A stretch of 43,460 nucleotides of DNA, taken from assembly GCA_026983955.1 (NCBI GenBank), contig JALSTB010000124.1:1-43460 (forward strand), in the 5' to 3' direction. Positions 26,859 to 36,498 of this stretch are shown piece by piece. The notes beneath the pieces were generated by a model. That model did no database searches and had not been told where the DNA came from. It was given only the letters and a program-made list of their open reading frames with translations. Position numbers and translations under genes: made by a program. The number at the start of each line of letters is the position of its first letter. Position 1 is the first letter of the stretch. Source of the DNA: Melioribacteraceae bacterium (lineage in GTDB: Bacteria > Bacteroidota > Ignavibacteria > Ignavibacteriales > Melioribacteraceae).

Positions 26859-28295
26859 ATGAACAACATACCGAAATACAAAATATACTTCGCCCTTGCA
26901 GATCTTATCCTTTTATCACTTTCTTTCGTATTAGCCGCCTATTACGTAAGATATGATAAAAGTTTGAGATTATTTCAGTTTATTGAAATAGCCTTGCCGG
27001 TTTTATTTCTTTTTTTAGTGGCTACATTATTGTTTATCGTAATTTTTCAGATAAACGGATTATATAAAATAAATATAATTTTCAGTCGCTCCGCTCATCT
27101 GACCGCAATCATAAAATCACTTTATTACGGCACATTAAATATTGTTGTGATTTCACATATTTTGAAATCTTCCGAAGTTCTGGATTCAAGATTAATTATT
27201 TTCGTTTTCATAGTTATAGTAACACCGTTACTCTATTTATTGAGAGTTGAACTTTTTAGAGGTTTATTACTCCGTTACAAACAACAATTTAATAGCAACA
27301 TAGTGATTGTAGGAGACGGAAACGCCGGTAAATTACTTGCAACCAAATTACTTTTCGAAAATCCGGAAGGTTTGAATATCCTCGGTTTTATAGTAGATAA
27401 AGATCACGACGGCGAAGAAATAATCTCCGGAATTAAAATACTCGGCAAGATAGACGATTTACAAGAAATTGCCAAAATTTATAAAATTGATGAAATACTG
27501 ATTGCAATAGATAATATTAATTACGATAGATTGCTCGAAATCCTGGATAAATGCAATCAGCTGAACGTAAGTGTGAAATTAAGCTCCGAACTGTTTGATA
27601 TAGTAACCAAAAAAGTTTCCACTGAAAAATATGCGGGTATTCCGGTATTAGGTGTTTCCCCGCATTATAATAGTAATTTTACACTCGGTATCAAAAGATT
27701 TTTCGATACTTCGATTTCCCTTGCGGCACTGATTTTGCTTTCGCCCATAATGTTAATTATAGCCATCTTAATTAAACTTTCTTCCAAAGGTCCCGTTTTG
27801 TATAAACAAATCAGAATCGGTAAAAACGGAAAACCTTTTGAATTTTATAAATTCAGGTCCATGAAAGTTGTTGATGATGACGATGAAGAACGAAAGAAAA
27901 AAATGATAGAATTTATGAAAAAAAGTGCTCCTAAAGCCGAAGGAACAAAAATTATTAATGAAGACAGAGTAACTTGGATAGGAAAAATAATCAGAAAAAC
28001 CTCATTGGATGAATTACCCCAGTTGTTTAACGTTCTTAAAGGTGATATGAGTTTGGTCGGTCCCAGACCTTCATTACCTTATGAATATGAAAATTACGAT
28101 ACATGGCAAAAAAGAAGAGTTAACGTATTACCGGGCTGCACCGGAGTGTGGCAAGTTTGGGGTAGAAGCTCCGTATCGTTTATCGATTCGGTAGTATTGG
28201 ATTTATATTACATCAACAACATGTCACCATGGTTGGATCTGCAACTGATTCTTAAAACAATTCCCGTTATGTTGTTTTCAAAAGGCGGGAAATAG
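26859..28295 (+). CDS. Polyprenyl glycosylphosphotransferase (WbaP/WcaJ type)
   Basis: 478 residues. Four N-terminal membrane helices (within about residues 8-128) are followed by a Rossmann-like CoA-binding-type domain (IVIVGDGNAGKLLATKLL onward). A further hydrophobic segment near 280-304 leads into the C-terminal bacterial sugar transferase domain. The latter has YKFRSMKV, RKTSLDELPQLFNVLKGDM, SLVGPRPSLP and PGCTGVWQVWGRS, all hallmarks of the family. It starts the repeat unit by moving a hexose-1-phosphate or related group from a UDP-sugar to undecaprenyl phosphate at the inner membrane. The gene stands behind its own -24/-12 promoter candidate. The sugar (glucose, galactose or other) cannot be told. 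Confidence 0.93.
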   Translation: MNNIPKYKIYFALADLILLSLSFVLAAYYVRYDKSLRLFQFIEIALPVLFLFLVATLLFIVIFQINGLYKINIIFSRSAHLTAIIKSLYYGTLNIVVISHILKSSEVLDSRLIIFVFIVIVTPLLYLLRVELFRGLLLRYKQQFNSNIVIVGDGNAGKLLATKLLFENPEGLNILGFIVDKDHDGEEIISGIKILGKIDDLQEIAKIYKIDEILIAIDNINYDRLLEILDKCNQLNVSVKLSSELFDIVTKKVSTEKYAGIPVLGVSPHYNSNFTLGIKRFFDTSISLAALILLSPIMLIIAILIKLSSKGPVLYKQIRIGKNGKPFEFYKFRSMKVVDDDDEERKKKMIEFMKKSAPKAEGTKIINEDRVTWIGKIIRKTSLDELPQLFNVLKGDMSLVGPRPSLPYEYENYDTWQKRRVNVLPGCTGVWQVWGRSSVSFIDSVVLDLYYINNMSPWLDLQLILKTIPVMLFSKGGK

Positions 28296-28392
28296 AAATT
28301 CTATCAATAATTAAATCATTAAATTTTTCTTTTCAATTTTCAAATAAATTGAATAAGTTTGGGAGTAAAGTATATACTTTGAGGACTCACAA

Positions 28393-28926
28393 ATGACAAA
28401 ACACTCATTCTTATATCTCGTTCTGTTTTCCATGTTTTTTATTACCGGAACCGCTTATTCCCAAGTCGGCAATGTAGAATTGGGAAAAACTTACACTGGA
28501 ATTTACCAGCGGCAAGGCGGGTATTACGATTATTCCGATCCCGAAGCGGTTAACATGAAAGTTTCCGTATGGGGTTTTATCAAATATCCAGGAAGGTATT
28601 TGGTGCCCGACTATACAACAATTATAGATTTGTTATCCTATGCCGGAGGACCTACGGATGATTCGCATCTGGATGACTTGAGACTATACAGAGTATTGCC
28701 CGATTCCACGGAACAAATGTTCAAATTCAATTTTGAAGATCTATTATGGGAAAACCAAATTGAAGTTGAAAACAGAACTACACCAAAATTGATTGCACGG
28801 GATATCCTCATTGTACCCGGATCACCGAAACTTTATTTCAAAGATTGGTTCAGAGTAGGAATACAAATTTTTACTGCGATGATATCGCTAACCTTGCTTA
28901 TTATTAGAATTAACGCTTCCAAGTAA
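28393..28926 (+). CDS. Minimal SLBB-domain protein with C-terminal membrane helix
   Basis: 177 residues. An N-terminal signal peptide (about 1-24, ending TAYSQ) is followed by an SLBB domain at about 56-103 (VSVWGFIKYPGRYLVP, LLSYAGGPTDDSHLDDLRLYR) as in Wza-type export proteins. A hydrophobic helix ends the protein (about 156-174). The Poly_export domain that normally precedes SLBB in Wza is absent, and there is no lipobox cysteine. It is therefore not a complete export channel; it may be an accessory collar or adaptor in the periplasm. It lies 97 bases after the glycosylphosphotransferase and is followed by a hairpin. Confidence 0.8.
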   Translation: MTKHSFLYLVLFSMFFITGTAYSQVGNVELGKTYTGIYQRQGGYYDYSDPEAVNMKVSVWGFIKYPGRYLVPDYTTIIDLLSYAGGPTDDSHLDDLRLYRVLPDSTEQMFKFNFEDLLWENQIEVENRTTPKLIARDILIVPGSPKLYFKDWFRVGIQIFTAMISLTLLIIRINASK

Positions 28927-28934
28927 CAAAATAA

Positions 28935-28974
28935 CCAAATGCTCATCTTCTCATAGTTGAGCGTTTGGCTATTT
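28935..28974 (+). terminator. Probable terminator after the SLBB gene
   Basis: CCAAATGCTCA and TGAGCGTTTGG form an 11-bp stem with one G-U pair and a 12-base loop, followed by CTATTTT. The T-run is short, so efficiency is uncertain. Confidence 0.65.
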
Positions 28975-29045
28975 TGAGACATTTCACGGAATATATTTTC
29001 TTCAAAAATTAATCATGGAATTCGTTTTTAAGTTGGCATTCAAAT

Positions 29046-29061
29046 TGTGATATTAATCACA
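29046..29061. promoter_or_regulatory. Perfect CRP-family binding-site match
   Basis: TGTGA, TATTAA, TCACA equals the CRP consensus TGTGA-N6-TCACA in both half-sites. It lies 88 bases before the ATG of a 64-residue membrane protein gene. A weak -24-like TTGGCAT with TTG at the -12 position overlaps it (29034-29048). Confidence 0.55.
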
Positions 29062-29148
29062 CAAGAATAAATTTATATGTGACTAAATTTTTCAAAAAAT
29101 TATCCGAATATATTATTTCAAACTCCAAAAATTATGGGAGATCGATAA

Positions 29149-29343
29149 ATGAAACACAATACTACCGAACATGCTATAAATATAAACGACTGGGATCCAT
29201 CTCAAGGTGATTTCATAAAAAAGAATGCTATTGAAGATGAACTTATTTTCAGAAGAAGTGTAAATAGAGATATAATGATTAAAATCGGTTTAACTTCTCT
29301 TTACTTCTTTCTTCTTCTGTTTTCATTTATTTACCTTTCGTAA
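29149..29343 (+). CDS. Small single-helix membrane protein
   Basis: 64 residues. GGGAG lies about nine bases before the ATG. The first 40 residues are hydrophilic and charged; residues about 44-63 (IGLTSLYFFLLLFSFIYLS) form one C-terminal helix, so it would be tail-anchored with the N-terminus in the cytoplasm. No family is recognised. A CRP-like palindrome upstream and a perfect 13-bp hairpin right after the stop suggest a single-gene transcript with its own control. The function is unknown; the position at the end of the polysaccharide locus may be incidental. Confidence 0.65.
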   Translation: MKHNTTEHAININDWDPSQGDFIKKNAIEDELIFRRSVNRDIMIKIGLTSLYFFLLLFSFIYLS

Positions 29344-29366
29344 AAAATTTAAATTACCCGGCTTAT

Positions 29367-29400
29367 ATTTATGCCTGAACAATTTGTTTCAGGCATAAAT
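29367..29400 (+). terminator. Perfect 13-bp hairpin, likely terminator
   Basis: ATTTATGCCTGAA, loop CAATTTGT, TTCAGGCATAAAT pair perfectly, followed by TTATTCATTT. It lies 23 bases after the small membrane protein stop. A partial extra copy (TTTCAGGCA) follows at 29408-29416. Confidence 0.7.
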
Positions 29401-29525
29401 TTATTCATTTCAGGCAAATCGAAATTTATCACATCCGAATTAGAACCGAAAAAATACATTTTTTTATTTGGCACAATTCTCGATATTTTGAAAGTTGTAT
29501 TAACAATATATTTTGTTGAATAAAA

Positions 29526-29813
29526 ATGCGAGACAATTCCCAAGTAAAGAAAATATCGTTCCCATTAGATAAAGGAAATTTGAAAATGCTGTTCCAATAT
29601 TTTGTTTTGAATCCCCTTTTCAGCGGTATTGTCGGTTTTTCGTTTTTATTTACTTTTTTAATTCTTGCCAAAATATTCACAACAATCTTTTATCCTACCT
29701 ACATCTTAACTGTAACCGCAAATGATATGTTCATATCCTTTCTCGGATTTTTAGCTGCGTTTTTAATTAAGTTGCTATTAAATTTGAGGAAACTGAAATT
29801 CGAGCACAAATAA
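29526..29813 (+). CDS. Small two-helix membrane protein, unknown function
   Basis: 95 residues. Hydrophobic segments at about 30-52 and 66-86 are separated by a short polar loop, with a basic C-terminus (LLNLRKLKFEHK). No ribosome binding site is obvious before the ATG, and no family is recognised. A weak TTTGGCAC element lies at 29468-29474. The preceding stretch from 29401 is AT-rich. It is convergent with the tRNA-Arg gene on the other strand. I rate it probable rather than certain as a gene. Confidence 0.5.
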   Translation: MRDNSQVKKISFPLDKGNLKMLFQYFVLNPLFSGIVGFSFLFTFLILAKIFTTIFYPTYILTVTANDMFISFLGFLAAFLIKLLLNLRKLKFEHK

Positions 29814-29838
29814 GTGGGTGTTATGCAGGATAATTTTG

Positions 29839-29912
29839 TACCCCGGAGAGGATTCGAACCTCCGACCCGCAGTTTAGGAAACTGCTGCTCTATCCAGCTG
29901 AGCTACCGGGGC
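29839..29912 (-). tRNA. tRNA-Arg (anticodon CCU)
   Basis: On the minus strand a full cloverleaf folds: acceptor GCCCCGG with CCGGGGT, D-arm GCTC/GAGC, anticodon arm GCAGT-TTCCTAA-ACTGC giving anticodon CCU (reads AGG), variable GGGTC, and T-arm GGAGG-TTCGAAT-CCTCT. The discriminator is A and CCA is not encoded. The first acceptor pair is G-U. Confidence 0.96.
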
Positions 29913-30084
29913 AATTGTAATAATTTAGAATGAAATAATAATAAATGAACAACACAAAACAAAATTTATAATTACTTCCGACCACTTTCCTAAATATTAT
30001 TTACACAATTTTTATCTTCATACTCCTTTCCAATTGCTATTACCTCTCTTTTTTTATAAGTTTTCAATTACTTAAAATTATTAA

Positions 30085-31392
<1,308 letters not shown>

Positions 31393-31399
31393 TTATTTA

Positions 31400-31435
31400 A
31401 GCCGGCTTGAATTTTTTCAGGCCGGCTCAGTTTTT
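31400..31435 (+). terminator. Intrinsic terminator after eno
   Basis: AGCCGGCTTGAA, loop TTTT, TTCAGGCCGGCT (12 bp, one G-U pair), then CAGTTTTT. Confidence 0.93.
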
Positions 31436-31628
31436 ACCGGAGTAGAAAGGTCGCTTTCCCCCCGGTTTTACAAAATTGAACTTACATCATTCTTATTTTG
31501 TTACTTTCAAAATGAGATTTTCTTCCCCTCGGTTGACCGGTATCACAACTATTTGTTTTTTTTTCTGTTCATTGTAACTAAAAATTCCGGTCATTAGGGC
31601 TAAAAATTAATTTCGAATAGGAGTAGTT

Positions 31629-32084
31629 ATGAAAGATTCCCCAAAAAATACCGTATTACTTGTTGCCATTATTTTTGCAGTTGGTCTTTTATCGTTTTTA
31701 AGTTATAAATTGGGGTATAAAATGAGGGATATAGAATATCAGGATTTTTCAATGATGCTTTGGCTCGACGGAGATCAAGTCCGGACCGGTGTTTATAACT
31801 TTTTACCTAATAACCAACATAAAATTTTACAATACAATTTCGAAAACGAAGGCGCGGATGTTCCCGAAATAAAAATAGTAGGTGAAATAAAGTTTTTCCA
31901 AGTCGGCGATACTATTTACGATATTAATGATGAAAACGTTTGGAAATATCTCACTAACGAACAATTATTCGATAACGGCAACAAAAAATTCCAGAAAAAA
32001 AAGAACAGAAATCCTAAAAAGAAAAAAGTAAAACCATCTTATTTTGTAATGAGAGACAATTCCGCAGTGGAGAAAAATTTATAA
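31629..32084 (+). CDS. Membrane-anchored protein of unknown function
   Basis: 151 residues. AGGAG lies seven bases before the ATG. A single N-terminal helix (about 8-26, TVLLVAIIFAVGLLSFLSY) is followed by a soluble domain with no family I recognise (DFSMMLWLDGDQVRTGVYNF). The C-terminus has a lysine-rich stretch (about 129-142) that could bind nucleic acid or anionic polymer. It stands alone between the eno terminator and its own terminator. The 236 bases upstream of it hold no other gene. Confidence 0.65.
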   Translation: MKDSPKNTVLLVAIIFAVGLLSFLSYKLGYKMRDIEYQDFSMMLWLDGDQVRTGVYNFLPNNQHKILQYNFENEGADVPEIKIVGEIKFFQVGDTIYDINDENVWKYLTNEQLFDNGNKKFQKKKNRNPKKKKVKPSYFVMRDNSAVEKNL

Positions 32085-32119
32085 ATAAGTTAACCCATTA
32101 TAATTACTCCCCTTGTTTG

Positions 32120-32151
32120 CCCTATTTGAGATGGTTCAAATAGGGTTTTTT
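32120..32151 (+). terminator. Intrinsic terminator between convergent genes
   Basis: CCCTATTTGA, loop GATGGT, TCAAATAGGG: perfect 10-bp stem followed by TTTTTT. It ends the + strand transcript and abuts the stop codon of the macrodomain gene. Confidence 0.93.
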
Positions 32152-32665
32152 ATTTATCTTCTTCTAAAATCTTTTGGTAAACATTAAAATCATAATCACT
32201 GAACAACACGAAAAAAACATTGTCTATTTCTTCATGGTTTTTTAAAAAGTCTTTTACGGTGCCGTATGCAATTTTTGCCGCCCGTTCGATGGGAAAGCGG
32301 TAAGCTCCGGTACTTATTGAAGGGAATGCTATTGTTTTGATTCCGTTTTCAACCGCCACTTCCAACGATCTGCGGTAGCAACTTGCAAGCAATTCATCTT
32401 CACCGTACTTCCCGCCGCGCCAAACGGGTCCGACTGTATGAATAACATATTTTGCAGGCAGGTTATACCCTTTGGTAATTTTGGCATCGCCGGTTGCACA
32501 GCCGTTTAAGGTTTTACACTCTTCCAGCAATTGCGGACCCGCTGCACGGTGAATGGCACCGTCCACTCCCCCGCCGCCAAGCAGTGAATTGTTTGCGGCA
32601 TTCACAATGGCATCCACCGCTAATTTTGTAATATCCCCTTTTACCAATTCGATTTTATTTTTCAT
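32150..32665 (-). CDS. Macrodomain protein (YmdB-like O-acetyl-ADP-ribose deacetylase)
   Basis: 171 residues, essentially one macrodomain. [20 protein letters not shown] with [14 protein letters not shown] are the ADP-ribose binding loops, [19 protein letters not shown] and IHTVGPVW follow, and [12 protein letters not shown] is the second binding loop. Members remove acetyl groups from O-acetyl-ADP-ribose or mono-ADP-ribose from proteins. GGAG lies six bases before the ATG on the minus strand. It is downstream of thioredoxin, but a terminator lies between them. Confidence 0.92.
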   Translation of the reverse strand: MKNKIELVKGDITKLAVDAIVNAANNSLLGGGGVDGAIHRAAGPQLLEECKTLNGCATGDAKITKGYNLPAKYVIHTVGPVWRGGKYGEDELLASCYRRSLEVAVENGIKTIAFPSISTGAYRFPIERAAKIAYGTVKDFLKNHEEIDNVFFVLFSDYDFNVYQKILEEDK

Positions 32666-32710
32666 GTTAGCTCCGGATTAATCAATATCGATTAAAATGT
32701 AATTTAAAAT

Positions 32711-32748
32711 AAAAAAAGAAGCAACCGGATAAATCTCAATTGCTTCTT
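32711..32748 (-). terminator. Intrinsic terminator after trxA
   Basis: On the minus strand AAGAAGCAA and TTGCTTCTT (9 bp, 15-base loop) are followed by a run of T, placed 20 bases after the trxA stop. Confidence 0.8.
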
Positions 32749-32768
32749 AAAAAAGTCCGGATATAATT

Positions 32769-33113
32769 TTAGTTAACCGAATCGAGGTATGGAGTAATTG
32801 CTTGCATTAAATACTCTTTGGGAACCGCCCCGATTACGGAATTGACCATTTTACCGTTCTTAAAAATTCCGAGTGTCGGAATACTCATTATGCCGTACCT
32901 TTGTGCTATTGCCGGATTCACATCAGTATTAACTTTTACAACTTTAAGTTTTCCTTGCAAGTCGTTTGCTATTTCTTCAACGACTGGCGCAACAATTCTG
33001 CACGGTGCACACCAAGGAGCCCAGAAATCTACAAGTACAGGCAGTTCCGAAGCCAAAACTTCCGTATCAAAATTTACATCCGTTCCTTCAATTATATTAT
33101 TTACTACATTCAT
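32769..33113 (-). CDS. trxA: Thioredoxin
   Basis: 114 residues, normal length. The fold landmarks [39 protein letters not shown] (cis-proline loop) and IGAVPKEYL are all present. The active site is WCAPC in place of the usual WCGPC, a substitution seen in some thioredoxins that may shift the redox potential. AGGAGGTG precedes the ATG on the minus strand. It reduces protein disulfides in the cytoplasm. It lies downstream of an inositol-phosphatase family gene, 88 bases apart. Confidence 0.96.
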   Translation of the reverse strand: MNVVNNIIEGTDVNFDTEVLASELPVLVDFWAPWCAPCRIVAPVVEEIANDLQGKLKVVKVNTDVNPAIAQRYGIMSIPTLGIFKNGKMVNSVIGAVPKEYLMQAITPYLDSVN

Positions 33114-33201
33114 TTTTCACACCTCCTAAACATTGTGATTTTATCAGGTGCTTGTACAAACAATTTATTCCTGAGTTCCTGTAAATTTTACAAATATCAT
33201 T

Positions 33202-33963
33202 TCAGTTCAGAAGTTTAATTACTTCGGGATGAATTAACGGGGAAGCCGCAATCACACTATTGCTTTTCATTACGTCGCCGCCTTGAAAATCCGTAATAAC
33301 GCCGCCTGCACCTTTAATCACGGGAATTAATGCCATGGTATCCCATACGGACATAATAGGGTCGGTCATAATATCCGCATATCCCGTAGCCACCAAATAA
33401 TATCCGAAACAATTTCCCCAAGTTCTGTATAAGTTCACTTTTTTAATTAAAGTATCAAATTTTTGTTTATTCCGATACTTTTCAACATTTAAGTGATCCG
33501 TTGTCAGCAATAGCGCATCTTCCAATTTTTCAACAGTGCGTATTTTAACTTTTATGCCGTTCAGTTCCGTTGAATTGTTATCGCCAATTAAAAATTCATT
33601 TAACACGGGCTGATTGATTACACCCAAAAGCGGTTTGCCGTTTTTCGTAAGTGCAATCAACGTTCCGAAAGTAATCATACCGTGAATAAAACTTTTAGTT
33701 CCGTCAATCGGATCGATAATCCATTTATATTCGGCGTCGGGATTTTCATCGCCAAATTCTTCACCTAAGATTCCGTGACCGGGGAATTCTTTTGCAATCA
33801 TGTTTCTGATTATCTCTTCTGCTTTTTTATCGGCAATAGTAACCGGGGAAGAATCGGCTTTCAATTCAACATTAATACCGGAACGAAAATATTTTTTTAT
33901 TACTTTTCCGCTTTCAACCGCAAGCGCTTTACAAAAGGTTTTTAATTCCGATAACCCGCTCAT
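33202..33963 (-). CDS. Inositol monophosphatase family, histidinol-phosphatase type
   Basis: 253 residues. Metal-site motifs are intact: GEEFGDEN (Glu), WIIDPIDGTKSF (Asp-x-Ile-Asp-Gly-Thr) and SVWDTMALIPVIKGAGG (the C-terminal WD). The sequence pattern is close to HisN-type histidinol-phosphatases, which do the penultimate step of histidine synthesis, but inositol-1-phosphatase and related activities cannot be excluded because no his genes are nearby. AGGAG lies six bases before the ATG. It is divergent from the Sua5 gene with a 29-base gap. Confidence 0.88.
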   Translation of the reverse strand: MSGLSELKTFCKALAVESGKVIKKYFRSGINVELKADSSPVTIADKKAEEIIRNMIAKEFPGHGILGEEFGDENPDAEYKWIIDPIDGTKSFIHGMITFGTLIALTKNGKPLLGVINQPVLNEFLIGDNNSTELNGIKVKIRTVEKLEDALLLTTDHLNVEKYRNKQKFDTLIKKVNLYRTWGNCFGYYLVATGYADIMTDPIMSVWDTMALIPVIKGAGGVITDFQGGDVMKSNSVIAASPLIHPEVIKLLN

Positions 33964-33992
33964 AAGAACTCCTGGAATTTGTAATAAACAAA

Positions 33993-35003
33993 ATGTTAAT
34001 TAAGTTTGAAAAACCAATTTATAAAATTATGGAATTACTGGAAGCCACACCTGAGAATATAAAAAAAGCAGCCGGATTGCTTAAAAAAGGCAAGCTGGTT
34101 GCATTCCCTACCGAAACGGTTTACGGTCTCGGTGCAAACGGTCTGAACCCTCTGGCAGTTACAAAAATTTTCGAGGCTAAAAACCGTCCTTCATTCAACC
34201 CGTTAATTCTGCATATTGCCGGAAAGAGTGATTTAACCAAGCTGACTTCAACAACAGATGAAATTATCGAAAAACTTACCGGCAAATTTTGGCCGGGACC
34301 ATTAACTCTTGTTTTACCAAAGAAAAATATTGTTCCGGATATTGTAACTGCAGGCAATCCGACGGTTGCAGTACGCATGCCCGGTCACCCCGTTGCGTTG
34401 AAACTGATTGAACTTTCCGGGACGCCTATTGCCGCACCGAGTGCCAATCTTTTCGGGCAATTGAGCCCTACAACAGCCGGACATGTTGTGAAACAGCTGG
34501 GCAACAAAGTCGATTTGATTCTGGACGGCGGAAAGTGCAAAGTGGGCGTTGAATCAACTATTATAGGTTTTGTTGACGGGGAAATTGTTCTTTTACGTCC
34601 CGGTGGCATTCCGGTTGAAGAAATTGAAAAAATTACCGGCAAAATAAAAAAGTTCAGCCCGGAAGATACTGACTCAAACCCATTATCCCCCGGCAGATTG
34701 CCATTTCATTATTCCCCCGCAATTCCTATTCGTTTTTTCGATGAAAAAATTGAAAAGGAGATTACGGGAAAAAAAGTTGGTGCATTGCTGTTCAAAAAAT
34801 CACATACCGGTACGAACTTTAACAAAGTAATTTATCTTTCGGAAAACGGTGATTTGCACGAAGCTGCAGCAAATTTGTTTTATGCTTTGCACGAACTTGA
34901 AACAGCGGATTTGGATTTAATTTATGTGGAACCCGTGCCGGAGAAGGGTTTGGGAATTGCAATTATGGACAGACTGAAAAAAGCCGTTAAAAAATATACA
35001 TAG
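33993..35003 (+). CDS. L-threonylcarbamoyladenylate synthase, Sua5 type
   Basis: 336 residues. The YrdC domain covers about 15-210 (VAFPTETVYGLGANGLN, KNRPSFNPLILHI, WPGPLTLVLPKK, PSANLFGQLSPTTAGHV). The Sua5 domain follows (SPGRLPFHYSPAIPIRF onward), so this is the long Sua5 form. It makes threonylcarbamoyl-AMP for the universal t6A37 tRNA modification. ATG 33993 gives 12 extra residues relative to ATG 34029 (MELLEATPENIKKA); the second start would leave more promoter space from the divergent gene and is equally plausible, since neither has a clear ribosome binding site. Confidence 0.93.
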   Translation: MLIKFEKPIYKIMELLEATPENIKKAAGLLKKGKLVAFPTETVYGLGANGLNPLAVTKIFEAKNRPSFNPLILHIAGKSDLTKLTSTTDEIIEKLTGKFWPGPLTLVLPKKNIVPDIVTAGNPTVAVRMPGHPVALKLIELSGTPIAAPSANLFGQLSPTTAGHVVKQLGNKVDLILDGGKCKVGVESTIIGFVDGEIVLLRPGGIPVEEIEKITGKIKKFSPEDTDSNPLSPGRLPFHYSPAIPIRFFDEKIEKEITGKKVGALLFKKSHTGTNFNKVIYLSENGDLHEAAANLFYALHELETADLDLIYVEPVPEKGLGIAIMDRLKKAVKKYT

Positions 35004-35010
35004 TCTGTAA

Positions 35011-35616
35011 CTATTCAGCCACAACCAAATGAGCCATATTTGGTAACCGTTTTATTTCTTTAACCATTCTCAAACCGGCTCGCTCCAATAGATGATACAA
35101 ACCACCCCGTTTAACATAATCTTTAAAATTCGAATTGTGATCGCTACCTGCTAAAAATTCGACGACACGTGTCAAATAACCGTAGAACGAATTGGGTACC
35201 GGGACAATATAATCGCCTATGATTATTTTGTTTGCAAGTCTTTGCATGGTTTTAAGCATTACAATTCTTTCTTCCGGCGGCATTTCATGAAGTACGTATG
35301 TAATTACCGCATAATCGAATTTTGCATCGTAAGTAAATTTGGTAGCATCACCGTGAAAGAATTCGACATTGTTAAAATTACCGTTCCGTTTTTTATTGTT
35401 TGCCAAATCAATATTTTTGGATGAGAAATCAATTCCTACAACTTTGCTACAATGGGAAGATAAATAAAAGGGCAGCCTACCGGTTCCACATCCGATATCG
35501 ATAACGGTACTTCCCGGTTCAATTAACTTTTTAATTAATCCGAACAATTTATCCTGATTAGGTGCAATAAACTTATCGTAAAATAACCCGTCGTACCAAT
35601 GAATTTTATCGTCCAT
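35011..35616 (-). CDS. Class I SAM-dependent methyltransferase
   Basis: 201 residues. VIDIGCGTGRLPFYL is SAM motif I, KVVGIDFSSKNIDLA motif II, and FDYAVITYVLHEMPP the post-motif region of the UbiE/Methyltransf_11 group. It is ten bases downstream of the TauE/SafE-like gene and co-oriented, so the two form an operon. It converges with the Sua5 gene with a seven-base gap. The substrate is unknown; quinone, lipid or small-molecule methylation are all possible. Confidence 0.85.
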   Translation of the reverse strand: MDDKIHWYDGLFYDKFIAPNQDKLFGLIKKLIEPGSTVIDIGCGTGRLPFYLSSHCSKVVGIDFSSKNIDLANNKKRNGNFNNVEFFHGDATKFTYDAKFDYAVITYVLHEMPPEERIVMLKTMQRLANKIIIGDYIVPVPNSFYGYLTRVVEFLAGSDHNSNFKDYVKRGGLYHLLERAGLRMVKEIKRLPNMAHLVVAE

Positions 35617-35625
35617 TTTTATTCT

Positions 35626-36375
35626 CTACAAAATATTTAAAAGTTTGAATGACATAATTATAATTGCTATAATTAAAATTATTTTAATTATTCCCTCACC
35701 TTTTTTCACCGAAAGTTTCGCCGACCACCAAGCGCCGGCGGAATTTCCCAAAGCCAAACTTAACCCCCATTTCCAATTTACCTGGTTGTTCAAAATAAAT
35801 ATAAATAAAGCGGGAACGGTATAGATTAAAACAATGATTACTTTGTGCATGTTCACATAAACGAGATTAATTTTCAGTATATAATGTAATGCGGCAATCA
35901 ACAAAAAACCTACACCGAGTTGAATAAATCCGCCGTAAAATCCTATCAAAACCATAACCGGGTAAATAGTCCAAGGAATACGAAGAATTTTGTTTTTGTA
36001 TCCGGATTTATATTTACGCGGAATAACCATCGTTACAACAACAGCAATCATTATTATTCCCAAAATTTGTTTAAATAAATGATTGCTGATACTTGTGGCA
36101 ACAAACGCGCCGATTATTGCCCCGGGTAAAGTAAGAAAGGCAAGTAGCAAACTTACTTTTAATTGACTTACATCTTCCCGATTGAATGAAATTGCCGCAG
36201 ATAAGTTTTGAAAAAACAGTGCAATTCTGTTCGTTCCGTTTGCAACGTTCGGGTCGAGCCCCAGAAAAATCAATGCCGGCAATGTAACGGATGAACCGCC
36301 TCCGGCCATAACGTTGATAAATCCCGCCACCGCGCCCAAACAAAACAGAACCAATATTGAAAAGAAATCGGTCAA
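35626..36375 (-). CDS. TauE/SafE family permease
   Basis: 249 residues, about eight predicted helices. The N-terminal VAGFINVMAGGGSSVTLPAL is the hallmark repeat of the family, and the second half repeats a similar pattern (IGFYGGFIQLGVGFLL). Start is TTG at 36375, with no ATG close by. Members export or take up sulfite, sulfonates or other organic anions across the inner membrane; the substrate here is unknown. It is translated together with the methyltransferase behind it. Confidence 0.88.
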   Translation of the reverse strand: MTDFFSILVLFCLGAVAGFINVMAGGGSSVTLPALIFLGLDPNVANGTNRIALFFQNLSAAISFNREDVSQLKVSLLLAFLTLPGAIIGAFVATSISNHLFKQILGIIMIAVVVTMVIPRKYKSGYKNKILRIPWTIYPVMVLIGFYGGFIQLGVGFLLIAALHYILKINLVYVNMHKVIIVLIYTVPALFIFILNNQVNWKWGLSLALGNSAGAWWSAKLSVKKGEGIIKIILIIAIIIMSFKLLNIL

Positions 36376-36498
36376 TCCTTGCCCGTGTTTTATAGTTTAA
36401 AAATAATCTCCACCCGATTGATTATGCAAAGATATAAATTATCAAAACAAACACAGCTTTTATTTATTTTTGACATCTTAAAAAAACGGAGTTATGAA

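Noticed and set aside
29468..29484. TTTGGCAC as a further -24 promoter element before the 95-residue frame
   Set aside because: The -12 part reads CTCGAT and does not fit beyond the -13 G.
31393..31628. Open frame overlapping the eno terminator and reaching to 31597
   Set aside because: It runs through the terminator, starts inside eno in another frame and has no coding character.
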